Part shown: piece by piece, positions 1 through 9,063 of the stretch
Numbering within the stretch: the first letter of the stretch is position 1
How the letters are laid out: the number at the start of each line of letters is the position of its first letter
NCBI GenBank assembly: GCA_951800685.1
Contig: CATOJY010000008.1
Location: 48,083-112,082, forward strand
Source: an uncultured Lachnospiraceae bacterium
Lineage (GTDB): Bacteria > Bacillota > Clostridia > Lachnospirales > Lachnospiraceae
Direction: 5' to 3'
Length of the DNA: 64,000 bases
Notes under the pieces: model-generated
What the model saw: only the letters and a program-made list of their open reading frames with translations
Database searches by the model: none
What the model was told of the DNA's origin: nothing
Program-made: the position numbers and the translations under genes

Positions 1-665
1 TCAGGACTCCAATTCATAATTGTTGCAGTTCCTGCAACAGTGATCCAAAACTCCTCTCCATCATAATCGAAACTATTGATCCCTTCACAATCTACAGTAA
101 ATACTGTGACATCCATTTCGTCTAAATGAAAAGAAAATACATATTTTGTTCCACAAACAGCAGCCCATATCTCATTACCAATCTGGAACATATTGGAAAA
201 GAACGCGCCTGATTCAATCGACAGGTTTTTCTTTTCAAAAAGTTCTTTGATAGAGCAATATTCTACATATTTCCCTGTCCGGCAATCAAAAATATATATT
301 CTGCAGCCAACAGAAGCAGAAAACTCCCATATACGTGTCTTATACATAAAAGCCGACCAAATAAGTTCATCCGGCCCCAATATTTTTTCACTGAATGAAT
401 AAGCGGTTATATTCTTATTGGTAATGTTATACCGGACTATGCGCATCGTTCGAAACATCACCAGATAAATATCACCTTCAAACAGTAACATTCTTATAAC
501 CGTATCATGAAACGGCAGATCACTGTGAACCCGCCCTGCAATTTCATAGGAAAAATCCTTTAGATCATATTTCATGATAAGACTTAGGTGATTGTTAAAT
601 GTATATAATACTCCCTGATCAATCACTCCTGTAAAACATGCTAAGCTATTTTTTTTACCATTCAT
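1..665 (-). CDS. Partial protein with beta-propeller-like blades (C-terminus beyond left edge)
   Basis: An open frame of about 221 codons runs from an ATG at 665 to the window edge without a stop. The translation shows a pattern repeating roughly every 45-50 residues: a short strand of the form IYLV, IWEF, IWAA or FWIT, then a second strand ending in aromatic or Asp residues (for example GDIYLVMFRT, NEIWAAVCGT, EEFWITVAGT). This resembles successive beta-propeller blades, and at least four are visible. No catalytic motif is recognised. The ATG lies one base after the stop of the upstream GT2 gene, so it is very likely co-transcribed and translationally coupled, as the last visible gene of the glycan operon. 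Its role is unknown; a carbohydrate-binding or scaffold role is a guess. Confidence 0.7.
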   Translation of the reverse strand, partial: MNGKKNSLACFTGVIDQGVLYTFNNHLSLIMKYDLKDFSYEIAGRVHSDLPFHDTVIRMLLFEGDIYLVMFRTMRIVRYNITNKNITAYSFSEKILGPDELIWSAFMYKTRIWEFSASVGCRIYIFDCRTGKYVEYCSIKELFEKKNLSIESGAFFSNMFQIGNEIWAAVCGTKYVFSFHLDEMDVTVFTVDCEGINSFDYDGEEFWITVAGTATIMNWSP

Positions 666-666
666 T

Positions 667-1584
667 CTATTTCCCCTTTGAACGAACCATTTGCAAGCAG
701 ACTTTCAGATTTTCTAAACTGCTATGGGATAAAAACCTTATTTTACTTTCCTCCCAGAAATTTTTCCACATATTATCTTCCTCTATCGTTACACGATAAT
801 TTTTTTTCAAAAATTCCTGAAGTTTTCTAGTATCACTATACTCCATATATACCCTATTTTTATTCACAGATTTCGCAGTCCAACTGTCTCCCTTAAAAAT
901 TCTCCGATGATCCGCCATAATATCATTAAAGAAATAAACTTCACTTTGTATGCCTAGCAAAACCTGTCCCACTAAGTCACCATTGATTCCACAATTTTCA
1001 TAGAAGTCCCACTCTACCTGATTCCATGATCTATACATATTTCTGTAAACCATGCTGGCTGTCTGAGAGACCATTTTCTGTCTTTTCGCCAGTTCTTTTC
1101 CATAAATATAAGCTTCCCGGATATAATAGTAATCAAAATCTCTATGTAGCAAATTTCCCTTTTCATCAACACACCTAATGTTATGCGCTGTTCCAATGTA
1201 CTCGGAATGATTTTCCAAAAAAGCGATTTGCTTTTGAAGTTTACGGCAGTCTGTCCAGTAATCATCACCTTCTATGCTGGCCACATATCTGGCATTGCAC
1301 CTGTGCATTATCTCTAAATCATTTTTCAGGCCTCCTACATTTTTTTCCCACAAGACTACTTCTATTTTATCTGGATATTTTCTGTAATAATCCTCCACAA
1401 TTTCTCTGGTACGATCTGTTGAGCAATCTTCGCCTATTAATATTCTATAAGAGTAATCTGTCTTTTGCATCAAAACACTGTCAAGCGCCTGCCCAATATA
1501 GTTTTCGTGATTATATGTCAACATCATAATATCAACGTCAGCACATTCTTTCCTCTTGCATAAAAGCACTTTTTTTTCATCCAT
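667..1584 (-). CDS. Glycosyltransferase family 2
   Basis: This 305-residue protein is a GT-A fold, family 2 glycosyltransferase by sequence. It has the nucleotide-binding start MMLTYNHENYIGQ (20-32), the ILIGEDCSTDRT block (49-59) and a DxD-type metal/sugar-nucleotide site in EGDDYW (105-110). No membrane segment is visible, so it should act in the cytoplasm and transfer a sugar from a nucleotide donor to a glycan or protein acceptor. Donor and acceptor cannot be read from sequence. The start has a GAGGGG ribosome site about 8 bases upstream. It lies 12 bases after the FkbM gene and 1 base before the propeller-like gene, inside the long glycan operon. It is the only clear family 2 glycosyltransferase in the window. 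Confidence 0.9.
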   Translation of the reverse strand: MDEKKVLLCKRKECADVDIMMLTYNHENYIGQALDSVLMQKTDYSYRILIGEDCSTDRTREIVEDYYRKYPDKIEVVLWEKNVGGLKNDLEIMHRCNARYVASIEGDDYWTDCRKLQKQIAFLENHSEYIGTAHNIRCVDEKGNLLHRDFDYYYIREAYIYGKELAKRQKMVSQTASMVYRNMYRSWNQVEWDFYENCGINGDLVGQVLLGIQSEVYFFNDIMADHRRIFKGDSWTAKSVNKNRVYMEYSDTRKLQEFLKKNYRVTIEEDNMWKNFWEESKIRFLSHSSLENLKVCLQMVRSKGK

Positions 1585-1596
1585 GATGTATTCCCC

Positions 1597-2691
1597 TCAA
1601 GTCAATCCGTATAATACTATTGTTTGCGCTGCACCTCTGTTAAATCGAAGATATAATTTATAATTTGGATTCAGTCTTTTTATCAAAAGCGGCACCTTAT
1701 AAATAGGATCTATTCCATATCCAATCATAATCGCAATCCTTGGTTCATGTTCCTTCAAAATTCTCTTCGCTCCCAAGAGCGCTTCCTCTACGCCGTCCCG
1801 ATACTGTATCTTTAACAATGTTACTTTCTTTTTATAATCAAACATATTATCCAATAACTCAACTTGCAATGTTTCCGCCTTCTGCTCATCAGGTGTACAT
1901 GCATGAGACGACTCTCCATCAAACAGAAAGTTTATTACACCGCTTGTATTCCAGGCTCCCTTTGAGGCAATTTCAAATTGACCGATCTTATTTTTATCTA
2001 TATAGTCTACTAAATCACTTCTTAGTTTTTTTTCAGGTTCAACTGCATAGATATAGCCGTAATCTCCACCACTTTCCTTTATAAACTGCTTGACATTCTC
2101 ACCGGCAGCGGATCCCACATCCAGGTAAACTTCTTCCCTCCCTATCCTGTATAAGTCATTATCAAAATAACTCATCCGTCTATCAAAAACCTGCAGTGTA
2201 TACTTTACATTCCCAGATAACTTTGTCTGTAGAAAAGCAATCAATACCTCCTTAGACTTCTGGTCTGCAAGCATATCATATACCACTTGATACTTACTGA
2301 TATTATCCTCAATTAACTTAAACGGTGTCCTTTCGAATTCTCCATATGCAGTGCATGCGAAATAAAAACACTCGTTTACCCATTCTTCATTTTTTAGGAC
2401 ATCTGCTGCCTGATAATCAGAATATCCTACGACAACATTTACTTTTTGATACTTTTCTAATAACTTTGATTTCGATATCACTCGTATACTATTTAAATAC
2501 ATTTCCTCGGCATAATATGCATCATCGACAAAAACATCCGCTATCTGTATTTTCTTCTCTTTCAAATATTTCTCAACTACTGACGCTATTTGGCCAGCTC
2601 CCCATAATACAACTGGATACACTTCCTTCTTAAGAGATTCTATAACGTTTTTTTCTTCCAGATCGGTTAAATAGGATAACATATTTTCCAT
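1597..2691 (-). CDS. FkbM-family methyltransferase with N-terminal GAGxxG module
   Basis: The protein has about 364 residues, starting at the ATG preceded by GGAGAG rather than the upstream TTG at 2706. The N-terminus carries a Rossmann-like nucleotide-binding strand-loop (VVLWGAGQIA, about residues 28-37). After a helical linker comes an FkbM-type SAM-dependent methyltransferase domain whose motif I is YLDVGSAAGEN (about 189-199), followed by an acidic AVEPE strand end. FkbM enzymes O-methylate sugars and other small molecules. The C-terminus (LNPNYKLYLRFNRG) closely resembles that of the FkbM-like protein at 10313-11401, so the two are paralogues of one architecture. It is co-directional with the aminotransferase (about 55 bases upstream). 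The methylated substrate is unknown. Confidence 0.8.
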   Translation of the reverse strand: MENMLSYLTDLEEKNVIESLKKEVYPVVLWGAGQIASVVEKYLKEKKIQIADVFVDDAYYAEEMYLNSIRVISKSKLLEKYQKVNVVVGYSDYQAADVLKNEEWVNECFYFACTAYGEFERTPFKLIEDNISKYQVVYDMLADQKSKEVLIAFLQTKLSGNVKYTLQVFDRRMSYFDNDLYRIGREEVYLDVGSAAGENVKQFIKESGGDYGYIYAVEPEKKLRSDLVDYIDKNKIGQFEIASKGAWNTSGVINFLFDGESSHACTPDEQKAETLQVELLDNMFDYKKKVTLLKIQYRDGVEEALLGAKRILKEHEPRIAIMIGYGIDPIYKVPLLIKRLNPNYKLYLRFNRGAAQTIVLYGLT

Positions 2692-2747
2692 ATATTCTCT
2701 CCACAATATATTTGTAGTAATAATAGAGATACCCCATATTGTTGTTG

Positions 2748-3863
2748 TCAGTATTTCTGCAAAGTTTCTTTTACAATCAAAACAATTCTTTCAACATCTA
2801 CATTTGGCAAATCTGCGTATAGTGGCAATACTAAAATCCTATCCGAATAATATCGCGCTCTCTTCAAATCCATTTTGGAATACTTATCTCCAAAATAGGC
2901 CACATCTGAAGTCAAAGGATAGAAATATTTTCGTGCACGAATATTGCCTTTAGCCAGATTTTCATACACCTTATTTCTCAGTTCTTCTGTTTCAAATATC
3001 ACTGGAAAGTATGCATAATTAGATTTTTCAATGTCTTCATTTATTCCAAATGCTATTTGTTCTAAATCACATAGCAATCTTTTATATTTCTCCACTACCT
3101 GTTTTCTTTTCACTCTCTCATTCTCAAAATGTTTTATATTACATAACCCCATCGCTGCCGAAAATTCGTTCATTTTGGCGTTAGAACCAATATCTGTGAC
3201 AAGCTCCTCTGATTGAATCCCAAAATTTTTTAAATTATATATTTTCTTATACTGTTCCTCATTTCTACAACACACCGCGCCGCCTTCAATCGTGTTATAT
3301 ACCTTCGTTGCATGGAAACTGAAAATTGACAAATCACCATATGCACTTATTCCCTTGCCATGATGGCATTCACCAAACGCATGTGCAGCATCATAAATTA
3401 CTTTCAAATTATGCCGTTTCGCAATTTCCTCTATTCCTTCTACATTACAAGGGTTTCCATATACATGCACGGGAACAATTGCTACCGTTTTTTCTGTTAT
3501 CAGGTCTTCTATTTTTGATTCATCAATCGTCAAGTCTTCTTTTATGTCACAAAAAACAGGTTCTAATCTGTTTCTAATAATTGCATATGTCGTAGAAACA
3601 AATGTAAACGGTGTTGTAATCACTTCCGAACCTGCCGCAAAATTCATTGATTGTATCGCCAACTCTAACGCCATATGCCCATTAACCGTCAGTTGCACAT
3701 AATTTTCCCCTAAAAAGGTTTCTAGTTCCTTTTCCAGCTGATTATGTAGTGTACCCATATTCGTGATCCAATGACTATCCCATAATTGTTTTATCATATC
3801 AATGTATTCTTCAATGGGGGGCATGGAGCTCCTTGTTACCAATATCTCTTTACCTGTTCTCAT
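2748..3863 (-). CDS. DegT/DnrJ/EryC1/StrS-family sugar aminotransferase
   Basis: This 371-residue PLP enzyme belongs to the DegT/DnrJ/EryC1 family, which transaminates keto-sugar nucleotides to amino sugars. The cofactor-binding YDAAHAFG block lies at 157-164 and the Schiff-base lysine is K187 in FHATKVYNTIEGG. The exact wording around that lysine resembles VioA/FdtB-type enzymes acting on dTDP-4-keto-6-deoxyglucose, but the substrate call is only an inference. Length is normal for the family. No dehydratase (RmlB-like) or acetyltransferase partner is in the window, so the keto-sugar must come from elsewhere. It sits in the glycan operon between the SGNH protein and an FkbM methyltransferase, consistent with making an amino-deoxy sugar for a surface or flagellar glycan. 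Confidence 0.9.
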   Translation of the reverse strand: MRTGKEILVTRSSMPPIEEYIDMIKQLWDSHWITNMGTLHNQLEKELETFLGENYVQLTVNGHMALELAIQSMNFAAGSEVITTPFTFVSTTYAIIRNRLEPVFCDIKEDLTIDESKIEDLITEKTVAIVPVHVYGNPCNVEGIEEIAKRHNLKVIYDAAHAFGECHHGKGISAYGDLSIFSFHATKVYNTIEGGAVCCRNEEQYKKIYNLKNFGIQSEELVTDIGSNAKMNEFSAAMGLCNIKHFENERVKRKQVVEKYKRLLCDLEQIAFGINEDIEKSNYAYFPVIFETEELRNKVYENLAKGNIRARKYFYPLTSDVAYFGDKYSKMDLKRARYYSDRILVLPLYADLPNVDVERIVLIVKETLQKY

Positions 3864-4003
3864 AAATTCCGTTTTAACCTCCCGACTTCTTGTATAATAA
3901 CTTTCCAGATGTCATCCTGCCTGCATCAGAAAGTTCTGTAATCCCCCATATCAGCCCCATTTAGACTCTACAATCTTGAGCTTTCTCTCCAGATAAAAAC
4001 AGC

Positions 4004-5752
4004 TTATTTTCCTTGAATGGCCACTAAATCCTTTAATATTTCCCTGCTCACTATTTCAGACAATATCCTATTGCCTTCCTCTGAGTAGTGGCAATGATCA
4101 ATAAACATTCCCTCTTTTTCGTCAAACAATGATAATAAATTAATATAAAAATCATCCTGCCGCGCCTGTAGACGAAAAGATGCTATCTCATTATCCATAT
4201 CCCCGGTAAAGTGTATACTTCTCTCAAGAATACTAAGTTTTTCTTTTGCCTCCTTTATGGGTTGTAAGAAACAAAAAAACTTACTTTCATTCAATTCTGA
4301 CACGGCCTTAATGATCTTCTGTATTCTAAGCCAATAATCAAAGGCTGTTTCTCTTATGGGAATTCCACATGCATATGTGGCATCAGGAGCCAAAATTTTG
4401 CACCATTCCACAGCATGCCTCAAATTTGCCTTATTCTCTACCCCTTTAATGCGGTGCGTTTCATTATTCACCCCGCTCATGCCAATAACATACTGTGGCC
4501 GCAAATGTACACCATCCCGAATCAATCGTAAGAGCTCCTGTAAGGCCTCTTCACCCGGCCCGGCACAATCATAAATAGTAACCGCCACTCCCTGACTGGC
4601 TAATTTCCGGTACAGCTGCCGCACCCAGCTTGTTGCTCTGAACATGCCATCTGTAGAAGTTGAACCGCCGAGCACCAATATTCTGATATTGTCTTCATTC
4701 ATATCGCCAATCACATGAATTCCGGGCAAGTTTTCTTTACCGTATTCCCCGCTCCAACCCGTGAGCGGATCTGCAACCATTCTGATCTGCTTACGCCAGT
4801 CCACCGTACTAACTTGATAAAAACCTGCGTAATCAAACATACTCATTGACAGGCCGATGCTCTCCAACAAATCATAAATTTCAATCTGTTCGCTCCTTTC
4901 CAAAACGTCCAGATCATTTACCAGCACGTATACATCCTGAATATTATCATAAGCTAGTTCATAAACATCCTGAATTTCAAGTTCTGTCAATCCCTCTTTA
5001 TAAACCAATCCACTTATCTCTATGCCGTATAGCTCTAGCGCTGCTTTGATGAATCTTAAATAGCCTCCCTGGGATCTTGTATAAATATATATTTTCTTCT
5101 TCTCATACCAGGCTTTATGAACAGACTGAAACAAAGCTGTTCGAAAAATAGTATAATCAAACAGAAAATCTCTGATATAGATATCCGCACTGCGCGTATC
5201 TAACACGTCTATAATTTCCTGCTTCATTTTCTCCTGAAATACCGAAATAATAAAAGCGTCGTTGTCGCCCGCCTCTACTGCATCTATTTGATAAATTACT
5301 CTGTTCTCTATCTCGTTTCTGGTATCTTTCTCTGTAGTACAGAAGCCCTTGATCTCTACATCAGCTTTCTTTAGTTGTTCATAAATATCCTGTCCTCCAG
5401 CGCCTGCACCATAAATATATACTGTCTTTTCTTTTAGTTCCTCATCAATCTGTAACAGCTCTGAGATAAAAAACGCCTTCCGGCTAACATCAGCAGGAAG
5501 TTTACTTCTCTCACAGCTTTGGGACAAAATAATGATGGCATCAATCTCTTGCAAGACTTCCTGCACTCCTACAACCGGCCTGTTCATGTATCTTTCATTC
5601 CTATAGGCCTCTTCCTGTGTGACAAACCCTTCGATATTAATCTGCCTGAGCGCAAGCTTTGTAAACTCTGTAATAGAATCTTTGCTGACATCCCATATAT
5701 ATATTTTTTTCTTTTTTATCTCTTCCGATAAGGTATATAATAACCTAATCAT
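4004..5752 (-). CDS. SGNH/GDSL-type hydrolase with two N-terminal Rossmann-like modules
   Basis: The protein has 582 residues. The C-terminal third shows SGNH hydrolase blocks: GGSTSTDG with the candidate nucleophile Ser (362-369), a MSGVNNE segment that may supply the oxyanion-hole Asn, and IDHCHYSEEGN near the end (551-561) supplying Asp/His. Such domains act as acyl-esterases or acyltransferases on glycans. The N-terminal half holds VYIYGAGAGGQDIY (111-124), the same GAGxxG module found on five neighbours, and a second similar segment IYIYTRSQGGYLRF (221-234). No signal peptide or membrane span is visible, so it is probably cytoplasmic. A strong AAGGAG site precedes the start. It follows the small 114-residue gene by 17 bases. 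The acyl group and glycan are unknown. Confidence 0.75.
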   Translation of the reverse strand: MIRLLYTLSEEIKKKKIYIWDVSKDSITEFTKLALRQINIEGFVTQEEAYRNERYMNRPVVGVQEVLQEIDAIIILSQSCERSKLPADVSRKAFFISELLQIDEELKEKTVYIYGAGAGGQDIYEQLKKADVEIKGFCTTEKDTRNEIENRVIYQIDAVEAGDNDAFIISVFQEKMKQEIIDVLDTRSADIYIRDFLFDYTIFRTALFQSVHKAWYEKKKIYIYTRSQGGYLRFIKAALELYGIEISGLVYKEGLTELEIQDVYELAYDNIQDVYVLVNDLDVLERSEQIEIYDLLESIGLSMSMFDYAGFYQVSTVDWRKQIRMVADPLTGWSGEYGKENLPGIHVIGDMNEDNIRILVLGGSTSTDGMFRATSWVRQLYRKLASQGVAVTIYDCAGPGEEALQELLRLIRDGVHLRPQYVIGMSGVNNETHRIKGVENKANLRHAVEWCKILAPDATYACGIPIRETAFDYWLRIQKIIKAVSELNESKFFCFLQPIKEAKEKLSILERSIHFTGDMDNEIASFRLQARQDDFYINLLSLFDEKEGMFIDHCHYSEEGNRILSEIVSREILKDLVAIQGK

Positions 5753-5769
5753 TTCATCATCTCCTTAGA

Positions 5770-6114
5770 TCAAAAAGCATATGTGAATTCTGGAAGTTTT
5801 CCTTTATTTGTATTTTCTTTCTTTTGCTCTTCATGGGACTTCTCTTCAGCCACTGCTCTGCATTTAAATGCCGTTATAGCCAGTAATTTCTGCCGTTGTG
5901 GATCTATCTCTGCCCCGCACACTTCCTTGATCCTCTCCTGAAACTCAGGAATTGTTTTAAATTTATATGGCATAATATAAGTCTCTTCACTATTTCGCGT
6001 CAAAAAATAGGAGTCCATACTGGAACTGCTTCTTTGTTCAAAAACTTGTTCATCTCTATTCGCGGCTGCCCATTCCTGGAGTAATTTCTTTTCTTTAATA
6101 TCAATCGAGTGCAT
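5770..6114 (-). CDS. Small protein of unknown function between carbamoyltransferase and SGNH genes
   Basis: This 114-residue, charged, soluble protein has no recognised motif. It begins with an acidic/lysine-rich helix-like stretch, has a run of four serines near residue 30, and ends in a Lys/Glu-rich segment. The start codon has a clear GGAGG site 7 bases upstream and lies inside the last codons of the carbamoyltransferase gene (14-base overlap), a sign of translational coupling. The stop is 17 bases before the SGNH gene. The reading frame and coupling support a real gene. A partner or stabilising subunit of the carbamoyltransferase would fit the coupling, but nothing in the sequence shows this. 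Confidence 0.8.
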   Translation of the reverse strand: MHSIDIKEKKLLQEWAAANRDEQVFEQRSSSSMDSYFLTRNSEETYIMPYKFKTIPEFQERIKEVCGAEIDPQRQKLLAITAFKCRAVAEEKSHEEQKKENTNKGKLPEFTYAF

Positions 6115-7942
6115 AAATCTTCCTCCAATCCTCGTCTACCATAGAAGGCTGTTCTTCTTTATATAAAACGATATTTCCCATAATCAGAACATCCATTTCC
6201 GTGCGCATGAAACATAAATAGGCATCCTCTGGAGAACATACGATTGGTTCCCCTCTCACATTAAAGGAAGTATTAATAATGACACCACATCCTGTTCTCT
6301 CCTTAAAAGCATTTATAATTCCGTAATAAATCGGATTTACCGCTTCCGAAACTGTCTGAATTCGTGCACTGTAATCCACATGTGTTACTGCAGGAATATC
6401 GGAACGGACTATATTGACAACCGGGAGCATATCGTCTTTGGTATCTGCCAGGCTGCCTTCCAAATCAAAACTTTTCCTTTTGCTTTCTTTCACATTGGCA
6501 CAAAAAAGCATATATGGACTCGTCCCTGACAGTTCAAAATAATCTTTTACATCCTCTTCCAGAACAGAAGGCGCGAAAGGTCTAAAGGATTCCCGGTACT
6601 TGATTTTCAAATTCAGTTTTGACTGCATTTCTCCTGATCTTGCATCTGCAATGATACTTCTGTTTCCAAGAGCTCTCGGTCCATACTCCATCCGGCCTTC
6701 TAACAAGCCTATCACCTTTTGTCCATCAATCAGCTCTGCCGCCTTGCTATATAACTCCTGCTGTGTTTCACACACGTGGTATGGATATTTGTTGCTATCC
6801 AAGTAATTTCTGATATATGTGTCTGAAAATCCAGGTCCCAGATATGTCCCATTTTGCATATCATTCACGCCATCGCAAGTTCTTTCCTTACCGCTAAACT
6901 GATAGTAATAAAACAAGGCGGCACCTAATGCCCCGCCTGCATCACCCGCTGCAGGCTGAACCCAAATATTTTCAAATATTTTTTCCCGCAGCAATACCCC
7001 ATTAGCAACACAATTTAATGCAACACCACCCGCCATAACCAGATTTCTACACTCTGATCCTACAATTTTCTTTGCAGTTCTGGCAATTAAAAGAACGATC
7101 TCCTCAAGTACCTTTTGGACAGATGCTGCCAAATCCATTTCTCTTTTGGTAATTTCACTTTCCGGCTCTCTACGGCCGCCGCCAAAAAGAGCCGCAAACT
7201 TGTCATTTGTCATGGCTCTTCCATACTGATAATCAAAATACTCCAGGTTCAATCTATAGGAACCATCAGACTTAATATCAATTAAGTTATCTTTGATCAA
7301 CTGATAGTAAATCGGCTTCCCATATGGAGCCAGTCCCATCAGCTTATAATCGCCTGAGTTAACTTTAAACCCACAGAAATAAGTAAAAGCACTATATAAC
7401 AATCCCAATGAATGCGGATAGTCTATCTCCTTTTTCAATTCTATCCGATTCCCTTTCCCATACCCGATTGTGGTAGTACCCCATTCCCCTACTCCATCGA
7501 TTGTAACAATGGCAGCTTCCTCATAAGGTGAAGGAAAAAATGCCGACGCTGAATGTGATATGTGATGTTCTGTGACATAAAAGATCTCTTTAAGATCTCT
7601 CCCTAATACGTGTTCCAACTGCTCCTGTATCCATATTTTTTTCGAGAAAAGAGTATCAAATGAAAACGCAATCAAATCTTCTGTATCTATCCCTGCAAAT
7701 TGCAAATTCTTGACAAAACGCTCAAGTGTCAACAGGGGATTATCATAGTAAACTACCGCACTTAGCTGCTCTGCTTTAATATTCCCTTCTCCCAGACAAT
7801 ATTGTATTGCATTCTGGGGTATAGATGGATCATGCTTTATTCTTGTAAACCTTTCTTCCTGTGCCGCTGCTATGATTTGCCCATCCTTAATTAGAGCCGC
7901 TGCCGAATCATGGTATAACGCAGAAACACCTAAAACGTACAT
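6101..7942 (-). CDS. O-carbamoyltransferase, NodU/CmcH/TobZ family
   Basis: This 613-residue enzyme matches the NodU/TobZ family, which moves a carbamoyl group from carbamoyl phosphate via carbamoyl-adenylate to a sugar hydroxyl. The N-terminal Kae1-like half starts MYVLGVSALYHDSAAAL and carries the metal-binding HHISHSASAFF (H126 to H130) and a VTIDGVGEWG segment with D149. The C-terminal half has the conserved EYGPRALGNRSI block and the family-typical FRPFAPSVLEED. Length is normal. It is expected in the cytoplasm, decorating a nucleotide-sugar or lipid-linked glycan. Its GGGGG site is 7 bases before ATG, and it overlaps the next small gene. In context it adds carbamoyl groups to the same glycan that the neighbours methylate and aminate (inference). 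Confidence 0.93.
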   Translation of the reverse strand: MYVLGVSALYHDSAAALIKDGQIIAAAQEERFTRIKHDPSIPQNAIQYCLGEGNIKAEQLSAVVYYDNPLLTLERFVKNLQFAGIDTEDLIAFSFDTLFSKKIWIQEQLEHVLGRDLKEIFYVTEHHISHSASAFFPSPYEEAAIVTIDGVGEWGTTTIGYGKGNRIELKKEIDYPHSLGLLYSAFTYFCGFKVNSGDYKLMGLAPYGKPIYYQLIKDNLIDIKSDGSYRLNLEYFDYQYGRAMTNDKFAALFGGGRREPESEITKREMDLAASVQKVLEEIVLLIARTAKKIVGSECRNLVMAGGVALNCVANGVLLREKIFENIWVQPAAGDAGGALGAALFYYYQFSGKERTCDGVNDMQNGTYLGPGFSDTYIRNYLDSNKYPYHVCETQQELYSKAAELIDGQKVIGLLEGRMEYGPRALGNRSIIADARSGEMQSKLNLKIKYRESFRPFAPSVLEEDVKDYFELSGTSPYMLFCANVKESKRKSFDLEGSLADTKDDMLPVVNIVRSDIPAVTHVDYSARIQTVSEAVNPIYYGIINAFKERTGCGVIINTSFNVRGEPIVCSPEDAYLCFMRTEMDVLIMGNIVLYKEEQPSMVDEDWRKIYALD

Positions 7943-8040
7943 ATGTTATCCCCCTATCTCTATCCACTCAGTACAAATTTAACACCATTCAGGCAAAAAA
8001 CCACCTATGGTATACCTTTTTCTTCCCTTGAGAATTTTCG

Positions 8041-8982
8041 TTACTTTCTAATGTATAATGCAGTCACCGTATAATAAGATTTCAAGAAATAGCCCTCTGC
8101 TTTCATCTTTTTATGGATTGGTGTCTGAAGGATATCTTCTATAGACATTTGCCCAAGAAGTTCAATTAGAACACATTTAGGACTATATTTTTTCCAATTA
8201 AACGTGTTGACTATTTTTTCCTCTATACCCTCAACATCGATATCAACAAAGTCAATTCTTTCAACATTGTATTCCTCTAAAATATCATTGATATTTCTCA
8301 TTTTGATCAATTTTACATTTTCTACTTCCCTTACATCTTTTCTTTCTGAGAGAAAGGTATTCATACCTGCCGCTCCATGGAACATATAGTATTCTAACTC
8401 CTCATCCCGATCCGAAACTCCACAGCATATATTTATATCATCGGGTCTAACCGCGCGAAACAACCTCATACTTTCCTCATTTGCGTCAATATTTATTCCT
8501 CTCCATCCCTTTTTGTAAGCCCACCATGTATTATTTCCCCGAAAGGGATGATATGCGCCTATGTCTAAATAAAAACCCTTATAACCCTCATCAAGAAATC
8601 CTTTACCACCAAAATAATGCATAAGCCCTACTTCTTCACCTAATTGTGAATGGATGCATTGTCCCCATAGATCCTCTATTGAAATAATGCCTTTGCCTGG
8701 TAAATATGCTCTTACACATTCTGCAAAACCATCTTCAGATAACTGTAAATAAATATCATCCGTATTGGCACATGTTATGCAGACTACCTCTTCCTTCTGA
8801 TTAAATTTATCCTTGAATTCGCTATATTTGTGTACTCTCAGTCCTTTTACCGTTTCTCCTGATTTCTTTTGATCATTATCCACAAATCCTACGCAGCATT
8901 CAGTCCCACATTCATCAACATATTGTTTTCCAATCTTTCCTGCTCCAAATAACCATATTCTTTTATTCATAATACTCATCAT
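8041..8982 (-). CDS. FkbM-family methyltransferase with N-terminal GAGxxG module
   Basis: This protein of about 313 residues begins with the shared nucleotide-binding module (IWLFGAGKIGKQY, 9-21), followed by an FkbM SAM-dependent methyltransferase. Motif I is FYLDIGAYHPFRGNNT (137-152), with the acidic strand IDAN following, then INDIL and FVDIDVEG typical of FkbM. Unlike the two other FkbM proteins of this operon, it belongs to the shorter subtype in which the module is joined directly to the catalytic domain. Three ATG codons lie close together after the AGAGGAAG site, so the true start could be 8982, 8979 or 8970. It is probably an O-methyltransferase of a sugar; the acceptor is not known. 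Confidence 0.85.
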   Translation of the reverse strand: MMSIMNKRIWLFGAGKIGKQYVDECGTECCVGFVDNDQKKSGETVKGLRVHKYSEFKDKFNQKEEVVCITCANTDDIYLQLSEDGFAECVRAYLPGKGIISIEDLWGQCIHSQLGEEVGLMHYFGGKGFLDEGYKGFYLDIGAYHPFRGNNTWWAYKKGWRGINIDANEESMRLFRAVRPDDINICCGVSDRDEELEYYMFHGAAGMNTFLSERKDVREVENVKLIKMRNINDILEEYNVERIDFVDIDVEGIEEKIVNTFNWKKYSPKCVLIELLGQMSIEDILQTPIHKKMKAEGYFLKSYYTVTALYIRK

Positions 8983-9063
8983 CTTCCTCTCTGCAAAATT
9001 GTAACCCAGTTATAAAACCTTATCCCCATGCACACTAATTCTTCAACCTATTGTATTTCTCAT

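Noticed and set aside
193..402. Plus-strand 69-codon frame at the left edge
   Set aside because: It is antisense to the open minus-strand frame that runs off the edge, which has the better start and coupling.
7943..8040. Weak ACCA/TGGT hairpin with T run between the FkbM and carbamoyltransferase genes
   Set aside because: The stem is only four base pairs, too short for a confident terminator inside a likely operon.
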